From Pseudomonadota bacterium (GTDB lineage Bacteria > Pseudomonadota > Alphaproteobacteria > Acetobacterales > Acetobacteraceae): a stretch of DNA of 10,218 nucleotides. The notes beneath the pieces were generated by a model. It was not told where the DNA came from. It saw only the letters and a program-made list of their open reading frames with translations, and ran no database searches. The position numbers were made by a program, and so were the translations under genes. The stretch lies in NCBI GenBank assembly GCA_021785335.1, contig JAJYFW010000035.1, forward strand, positions 1 to 10,218, read 5' to 3'. Shown here piece after piece: positions 6,365 to 10,218 of this stretch (its first letter is position 1; every line of letters starts with the position of its first letter).

Positions 6365-7129
6365 CTAGCTCTTGGGCCGGTTGATGAAGGCGTCGATGGC
6401 GGCGGCGGTTTCCGGCGCCATCATGTTCTCCACCATCGCCTCGGCGGCGATCGCGTAGGCGCGCTCCAGCGGCGCCTCGACCTGGCGGTAGAAGGTGCGC
6501 TTGCCGATCTCGATGGCGGTTCGTTCCTTGCCCGCGATCTTCTCCGCGAGCTTCATCGTCTCGGCCTCGAGCTCCGCCGCGGGTACGACGCGGCTGACGA
6601 GGCCCATCGCCAGCGCCTCCGAGGCCGGAATGAAGTCGCCGGTGAGCAGCATCGCGAGCGCCGCCTTGCGCGGCACCACGCGCGCCAGCGCCACGCCGGG
6701 CGTGGAGCAGAACAGGCCTAGATTGACGCCGGAGGTCGCGAACCGCGCATCGTCCGCCGCGACGGCGAGGTCGCAGGCGGCGACGAGCTGGCAGCCGCCG
6801 GCGGTGGCGATCCCGTGCACGCTCGCGATCACCGGCGCCGGGTGGTTCACGATCGCCTGCATCATCCGCGAGCATTGCGCGAACAGCGCCGCCTGGAACT
6901 CCGCCGAGGGGTTGGCCCGCATCTCCCGTAGATCGTGTCCGCCGCAGAACCCTGGCCCGTTCCCCGCGATCACCACCACGCGCGCGTCCCGTGCCGCCGC
7001 CAGCGCCGCCTCGATCGCGGTCATCATCTCGACCGAGAGCGCGTTGCGCGCCCGCGGCCGGTTGAGCGTGATCCAGGCGATGGCGCCCCGCCGCTCGGTG
7101 AGCAGAAAATCCGCGGCAGCGATGTCCAT
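6365..7129 (-). CDS. Enoyl-CoA hydratase/isomerase-family protein, ECHDC3-like, lacking both catalytic Glu
   Basis: Crotonase-fold protein expected to bind a CoA thioester. Seen in 254 residues: ITLNRPRARNAL at 20-31, the oxyanion-hole segment FCGGHDL at 61-67, and GIATAGGCQLVAACD at 106-120, followed by ARFATSGVNLGLFCSTPG. Aligned to classical crotonase without gaps, catalytic Glu144 corresponds to Q114 and Glu164 to G134. It should therefore not be a normal hydratase. The CQLVA, GVNLGLFCSTPGVALAR and VPRK segments closely match vertebrate ECHDC3, from memory, which also lacks these glutamates. The ATG at 7129 follows GGAGG (7140-7136) by seven bases. A second ATG five bases earlier is out of frame. 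It is the promoter-proximal gene of the five-gene operon and diverges from a FAD oxidoreductase. Likely roles are another crotonase-fold reaction, CoA-thioester binding or a thioesterase-like step. Confidence 0.92.
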   Translation of the reverse strand: MDIAAADFLLTERRGAIAWITLNRPRARNALSVEMMTAIEAALAAARDARVVVIAGNGPGFCGGHDLREMRANPSAEFQAALFAQCSRMMQAIVNHPAPVIASVHGIATAGGCQLVAACDLAVAADDARFATSGVNLGLFCSTPGVALARVVPRKAALAMLLTGDFIPASEALAMGLVSRVVPAAELEAETMKLAEKIAGKERTAIEIGKRTFYRQVEAPLERAYAIAAEAMVENMMAPETAAAIDAFINRPKS

Positions 7130-7215
7130 GGCATGTCCTCCGTTCGCGACGCTGCCGCCGGTTTGACGGCAACGGGCGCCCGGGGCGAGCATGCCATGAC
7201 AAGGAGCCCGCGCCC
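7130..7215. promoter_or_regulatory. Divergent intergenic region between operon and FAD oxidoreductase genes
   Basis: This 86-base gap must carry the promoter of the leftward operon and probably that of the rightward flavoprotein genes. TTGACG at 7163-7168 on the plus strand and TTGTCA at 7202-7197 on the minus strand resemble -35 boxes, but no good -10 box lies at the right distance for either. A 9-base inverted repeat, CATGGCATG at 7127-7135 and CATGCCATG at 7190-7198, brackets the region; its left arm covers the ECHDC3-like start codon. Ribosome binding sites are GGAGG (7140-7136, minus) and AAGGAG (7201-7205, plus). Promoter positions are tentative. Confidence 0.4.
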
Positions 7216-8391
7216 ATGCCCCCCAGGACGAGCGAGAGAGTGGCCATCGTCGGCGGCGCCATCGTTGGCAGCGCCACCGCCTGGTTCCTGCGCGAGCTCG
7301 GCTTCGCGGGCGAGGTGATCGTGATCGAGCGCGACCCCAGCTATCGCTATTCCTCCACCGCACTCTCCGCCGCGTCCATCCGCACCCAGTTCGGCTGCCC
7401 GGTGAACATCCACATGAGCCTGTTCGGCGCCGCCTTCCTGCGCGACGTGCGCCGCCACCTCGGCGCCGACGCCGATATCGGCCTCGTCGAGCGCGGCTAT
7501 CTGGTGCTTGGCGACAAAGGCTCGGTCGCGGCCAGGCGCGAATGCGCGGCGATGCAGGCGGCCGAGGGCGCGGCCATCGAGACAATGACTCCGGCCGAGG
7601 CCGCCGCGCGGTACCCCTGGCTCAACACCGCCGACCTCGGCATCGCGACCACCGCCACCCGCAACGAGGGCTGGTTCGATGCCTGGGCGCTGCTCTCCGC
7701 GTTCCGCCGCGCCGCGCGGGCGAGGGGCGTGACGTATGTCGAGGCGCGGGCAACCGGCTTCATCGTCCAGGGGGGCCGCGCCACCGGCGTGATGCTGGAG
7801 GACGGTACCTCCGTCGCCGCCGACTGGTGCGTGAACGCGGCCGGCCCCGCCTCCGGCGCGCTGGTGCGTCCGCTCGGCATCGAGCTGCCCGTGAGCCCGC
7901 GCAAGCGCACCGTCTTCGTCATCCGTGCCCCGCTCGCCAACGCCGGCTTCCCCATGGTGTTCGACACCTCCGGCGCCTGGATCCGCCCGGAAGGCGAGGG
8001 GTTCATCTGCGGCATCGTGCCCGACGCGGCGAACGACCCCGACGCGACCGGCGATTTCGAGCCGGATTACGCGCTGATGGAGGCCGTGCTGTGGCCGGCG
8101 CTCGCGCACCGTATCCCGGCGCTGGAGCAGTTGCGCGTGGAGCGCGCCTGGGCCGGGCACTACGAGGTCAACGCGCTCGACCATAACGGTGTCATCGGGC
8201 CACACGACGAGATCGCGAACCTCATCATCGCCACCGGCTTCTCCGGCCACGGGCTGCAGCACGCGCCGGCGACCGGGCGCGGCGTCGCGGAACTGATCAC
8301 CAGGGGCCGCTTCGAGGCGATCGACCTTTCGCCGCTCGGCTATGGGCGCATCCGCTCCCGCACGCCGATCGTGGAGAGCATCGTCTACTAG
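7216..8391 (+). CDS. FAD-dependent oxidoreductase, DAO fold, FOXRED1-like
   Basis: DAO-superfamily flavoprotein (PF01266 type) of 391 residues, expected to oxidise a secondary amine, amino acid or 2-hydroxy acid. Seen: the dinucleotide motif VAIVGGAIVGSATAW near the N-terminus (glycines 13, 14 and 18), the FAD-ribose acidic residue E38 (VIERD), SIRTQFGCPVNIHMSLF at about 54-70, ERGYLVLG, ARYPWLN, NEGWFDAWALL, and the C-terminal FAD segment ATGFSGHGLQHAPATGRGVAELI. The SIR-QF / N-I-SLF / GYL-L / P-WIN / GWFD pattern matches human FOXRED1, a complex I assembly factor, from memory. Bacterial relatives are annotated only as FAD-binding oxidoreductases. No signal peptide or transmembrane helix is visible, so it is probably cytosolic. 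The start at 7216 follows AAGGAG by ten bases. It diverges from the five-gene operon and precedes a second DAO flavoprotein. No respiratory-complex genes are nearby, so a catabolic role is the simpler reading. Confidence 0.9.
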   Translation: MPPRTSERVAIVGGAIVGSATAWFLRELGFAGEVIVIERDPSYRYSSTALSAASIRTQFGCPVNIHMSLFGAAFLRDVRRHLGADADIGLVERGYLVLGDKGSVAARRECAAMQAAEGAAIETMTPAEAAARYPWLNTADLGIATTATRNEGWFDAWALLSAFRRAARARGVTYVEARATGFIVQGGRATGVMLEDGTSVAADWCVNAAGPASGALVRPLGIELPVSPRKRTVFVIRAPLANAGFPMVFDTSGAWIRPEGEGFICGIVPDAANDPDATGDFEPDYALMEAVLWPALAHRIPALEQLRVERAWAGHYEVNALDHNGVIGPHDEIANLIIATGFSGHGLQHAPATGRGVAELITRGRFEAIDLSPLGYGRIRSRTPIVESIVY

Positions 8392-8463
8392 CGACCCCGG
8401 GCCGAAACGCGGCGGCGCTGGCCGCGGGCTTGCATGGCCGCGCGCGGAAAGGGACGATGCGGC

Positions 8464-9570
8464 ATGAGCAACGCATACGACATCCTGGTGATCGGCGCCG
8501 GCATCGCGGGCGCCACCGCGGCGGCACACCTGGCGCCGACGCATCGCGTCGGCCTGATCGAGGCGGAGGAGGCGGCCGGCTACCACTCCACCGGCCGGTC
8601 CGCGGCGATCTGGATCCAGAACTACGGCCCGCCCGATGTGCAGGCACTGACGGGGCTGTCCCGCCGCTTCTTCGAGCAGCCGCCCGAAGGTTTTGCCGAT
8701 GCGCCGATCATGGCGCAGCGCCCCGTGGTGTTCCTCGCTCCCAGGGAGCAGGAGCCGCTGCTTGACCAGATGCTGGCCGAGGGCACGGGGCTGCGCGAGA
8801 TGGCGCTGCCGGCGCTGCGCCAGATGGTGCCGGCGCTGCGCGAGGGCTACGCGACCCGCGCCGCGATCGAGGAAGACGCGTTCGACATGGACGTCGCCAC
8901 CCTGCACCAGGGCTTCCTCAAGCTGCTGCGCCACCACGGCGGCACGCTGGCACTGCGCAGCCGCACCGGGCGCATCGAGCGCACCGGGGGAAGCTGGGAG
9001 GTGGACATTGTCGGCGGCGGGCATTTCTCCGCGCCGATCCTGGTCGACGCCGCCGGCGCCTGGGGGGACGCGGTCGCGAACCAGGCCGGCGTCAAGCCGC
9101 TGGGCCTGCAGCCGAAACGCCGCACCGGCGCCATCGTCGACCCGCAGCCCTGGGACGCCGGGGGTTGGCCGCTGCTCAACGACTGCGACCACACCTGGTA
9201 TTGCCGGCCGGAGGCGCGGACACGGCTGATGGTCTCGCCCGCGGACGAGACCGACGTGGAGGCGCAGGACATCCAGCCCGACGAGCTCGACATCGCCATC
9301 GGCATCGACCGCATGCAGCAGGCCCTGCGGATCGACGTGAAGCGCGTGGAACATTCCTGGGCCGGCCTGCGCACCTTCACGCCGGACCGCAGCCTCGCCT
9401 TCGGCTGGGACGGGGCGGCGGAAGGATTCTTCTGGTTCGTCGGCCAGGGCGGCTATGGCATCCAGACCTCGCCCGCCGCCGGCAAGCTCGCCGCCGACCT
9501 CATCCTCGGCCGCGATCCCGGCGAGGCGGCGTCAGTCGTGGCGCTGGTCGATCCGCGTCGTTTCAGATGA
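8464..9570 (+). CDS. FAD-dependent oxidoreductase, DauA-like D-amino acid dehydrogenase family
   Basis: DAO-fold flavoprotein of 368 residues resembling Pseudomonas aeruginosa D-arginine dehydrogenase, which oxidises D-amino acids to 2-oxo acids and ammonia. Seen: the FAD motif VIGAGIAG at 9-16, the acidic E33, GYHSTGRSAA at 39-48, LVDAAGAW at 193-200, GVKPLGLQPKRR at 209-220, HSWAGLRTF at 297-305 and EGFFWFVGQGGYGIQTSPA at 320-338. Compared with DauA from memory, Y54 (DauA Y53), Y246 (Y249), R220 (R222) and R303 (R305) are kept. Residue V88 replaces E87, which contacts the guanidinium, and I49 replaces H48. The backbone-binding side of the pocket looks intact but the arginine side chain is unlikely to be preferred. 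The start at 8464 is chosen over an in-frame ATG at 8434 because the FAD strand follows directly and GGAAAGGGA lies at 8446-8454. It is 72 bases after the FOXRED1-like gene and probably co-transcribed. Confidence 0.9.
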   Translation: MSNAYDILVIGAGIAGATAAAHLAPTHRVGLIEAEEAAGYHSTGRSAAIWIQNYGPPDVQALTGLSRRFFEQPPEGFADAPIMAQRPVVFLAPREQEPLLDQMLAEGTGLREMALPALRQMVPALREGYATRAAIEEDAFDMDVATLHQGFLKLLRHHGGTLALRSRTGRIERTGGSWEVDIVGGGHFSAPILVDAAGAWGDAVANQAGVKPLGLQPKRRTGAIVDPQPWDAGGWPLLNDCDHTWYCRPEARTRLMVSPADETDVEAQDIQPDELDIAIGIDRMQQALRIDVKRVEHSWAGLRTFTPDRSLAFGWDGAAEGFFWFVGQGGYGIQTSPAAGKLAADLILGRDPGEAASVVALVDPRRFR

Positions 9571-9594
9571 TCAACGGATGAGGCGTTCCGCCCG

Positions 9595-10218
9595 ATGTCC
9601 ATCCACGCGGCGCTGACGCACCGGACGAGCTATCGCTACGATCGCCCGGTCGCGCTGGGGCCGCAGACCATCCGCCTGCGCCCCGCGCCGCATGCGCGCA
9701 CGCCCATCCTCGCCTACACGATCAAGGTCGAGCCCGAACCGCATTTCCTCAACTGGCAACAGGACCCGCAGGGAAATTTCCTCGCCCGCGTCGTCTTTCC
9801 CGGGCGCGTCAAGCGCTTCGACGTCACCGTTGATCTCGTCGCCGACATGGCGACCATCAACCCGTTCGACTTCTTCCTCGAACCAGAGTCCGAAACGTTC
9901 CCCTTCGCCTACGATCCGCTGCTCGCCGAGGAACTGGCGCCGTTCCGCCGATGCGCGCCCGCCGGACCGTTGCTCGCCAGCCTGATCGCCGAGGCCCGCG
10001 GAATGGTCGGGGGCGACCGCCGCACCATCGACCTGCTGGTGGCACTCAACCGCGCGGTGCAGGCGCGCACCGCCTACATCGTGCGCATGGAACCCGGCGT
10101 CTGGGAGCCGGAGCGCACGCTCGCCGAGGCGCGCGGTTCCTGCCGCGACTCCGCCTGGCTGCTCGTGCAGCTGCTGCGCCATCTCGGCTTTGCCGCGCGG
10201 TTCTGCTCCGGTTACCTG
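9595..10218 (+). CDS. Large transglutaminase-like protein (DUF2126 type), N-terminal part only
   Basis: The visible 208 residues begin with the bacterial transglutaminase N-terminal domain: [32 protein letters not shown] and [19 protein letters not shown] in the first 70 residues, then [11 protein letters not shown] and FAYDP around 88-107. The transglutaminase-like core follows with the catalytic cysteine C183 in [16 protein letters not shown]; the His and Asp of the triad lie beyond the window. The NWQQDPQGN and INPFDFFLE pattern is that of the roughly 1100-residue proteins carrying a C-terminal DUF2126 domain, from memory; shorter transglutaminase-like proteins share only part of it. These proteins are presumed cysteine proteases or amidases; their substrates are poorly known. 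No signal peptide is visible. The start at 9595 lies 24 bases after the DauA-like stop, with only a weak GATGAGG upstream. It may be the first of the usual transglutaminase/alpha-E gene set continuing off the right edge. Confidence 0.9.
   Translation, partial: MSIHAALTHRTSYRYDRPVALGPQTIRLRPAPHARTPILAYTIKVEPEPHFLNWQQDPQGNFLARVVFPGRVKRFDVTVDLVADMATINPFDFFLEPESETFPFAYDPLLAEELAPFRRCAPAGPLLASLIAEARGMVGGDRRTIDLLVALNRAVQARTAYIVRMEPGVWEPERTLAEARGSCRDSAWLLVQLLRHLGFAARFCSGYL

Larger units (their letters stand above)
3072..7129 (-). other. Five-gene catabolic operon (ECHDC3-like, VOC, VOC, TauD-like, SDR)
   Basis: Five same-strand genes are packed head to tail with gaps of 9, 2 and 4 bases followed by a 4-base overlap, leaving no room for internal promoters or terminators between them. 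Transcription should start in the divergent region at 7130-7215. The set combines a crotonase-fold protein, two metal-binding VOC-fold proteins, an Fe(II)/2-oxoglutarate oxygenase and an NAD(P)-linked dehydrogenase. That points to degradation of a small organic molecule. No transporter or regulator is included. Operon structure is strongly supported; the pathway is not identified. Confidence 0.85.

Noticed and set aside
5489..6721. Plus-strand open frame of 410 codons opposite the first VOC gene and the ECHDC3-like gene
   Set aside because: Antisense shadow; it crosses two real genes and has no recognisable domain.
8408..8426. Hairpin CGCGGC / GCCGCG between the two flavoprotein genes, considered as a terminator
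   Set aside because: Only a 6-bp stem with a 7-base loop and no following T-run; similar stems are frequent in such GC-rich sequence.
7024..9354. Minus-strand open frame of 776 codons opposite the two flavoprotein genes
   Set aside because: Antisense shadow of two clearly recognisable DAO proteins, with a compositionally biased, motif-free translation.
9571..10182. Minus-strand open frame of 203 codons opposite the transglutaminase-like gene
   Set aside because: Antisense shadow of a gene with a clear family N-terminus and catalytic cysteine.

Overview
This window looks like a chromosomal segment of a very GC-rich alphaproteobacterium. GC is roughly 70 % by eye (not computed), strongest at third codon positions. 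An Acetobacteraceae/Rhodospirillales-type host is my best inference from gene style; no rRNA, tRNA or other marker gene confirms it. There is no mobile element, CRISPR array, RNA gene or integration signature. Coding density is very high: the largest gap between genes is about 97 bases.

Layout. (1) A partial glpD (aerobic glycerol-3-phosphate dehydrogenase) runs leftwards off the start of the window and is divergent from a rightward acyl-CoA ligase of the DmdB (3-methylthiopropionyl-CoA ligase) type. (2) A 70-residue low-complexity protein follows, with a His cluster and an EF-hand/TSP3-like DPDGDGIPD loop. Its stop codon directly abuts the stop codon of the convergent operon. (3) A tight leftward five-gene operon fills 7129 to 3072. 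In transcription order it encodes an ECHDC3-like crotonase-fold protein lacking both catalytic glutamates, a long four-module VOC protein, a Glyoxalase_3-type VOC protein, a TauD/TfdA-type Fe(II)/2-oxoglutarate dioxygenase and a YgfF-like short-chain dehydrogenase. Gaps are 9, 2 and 4 bases and then a 4-base ATGA overlap, so the five genes are almost certainly co-transcribed. (4) Divergent from the operon are two DAO-fold flavoproteins, one FOXRED1-like and one resembling D-arginine dehydrogenase DauA. (5) The first 208 codons of a large bacterial transglutaminase-like protein run off the right end.

Functionally, the window is a small-molecule catabolic neighbourhood: CoA activation, a crotonase-fold step, oxygenolytic attack by a 2OG dioxygenase, NAD(P)-linked oxidoreduction, and FAD-dependent oxidation of amine or 2-hydroxy/amino acid substrates. 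The substrate cannot be read from the sequence, and no regulator or transporter is present. The best candidate for something undescribed is the five-gene operon, because its gene combination does not match a pathway I recognise. Second is the pair of oxidoreductase/hydratase homologues whose substrate-defining or catalytic residues have changed.
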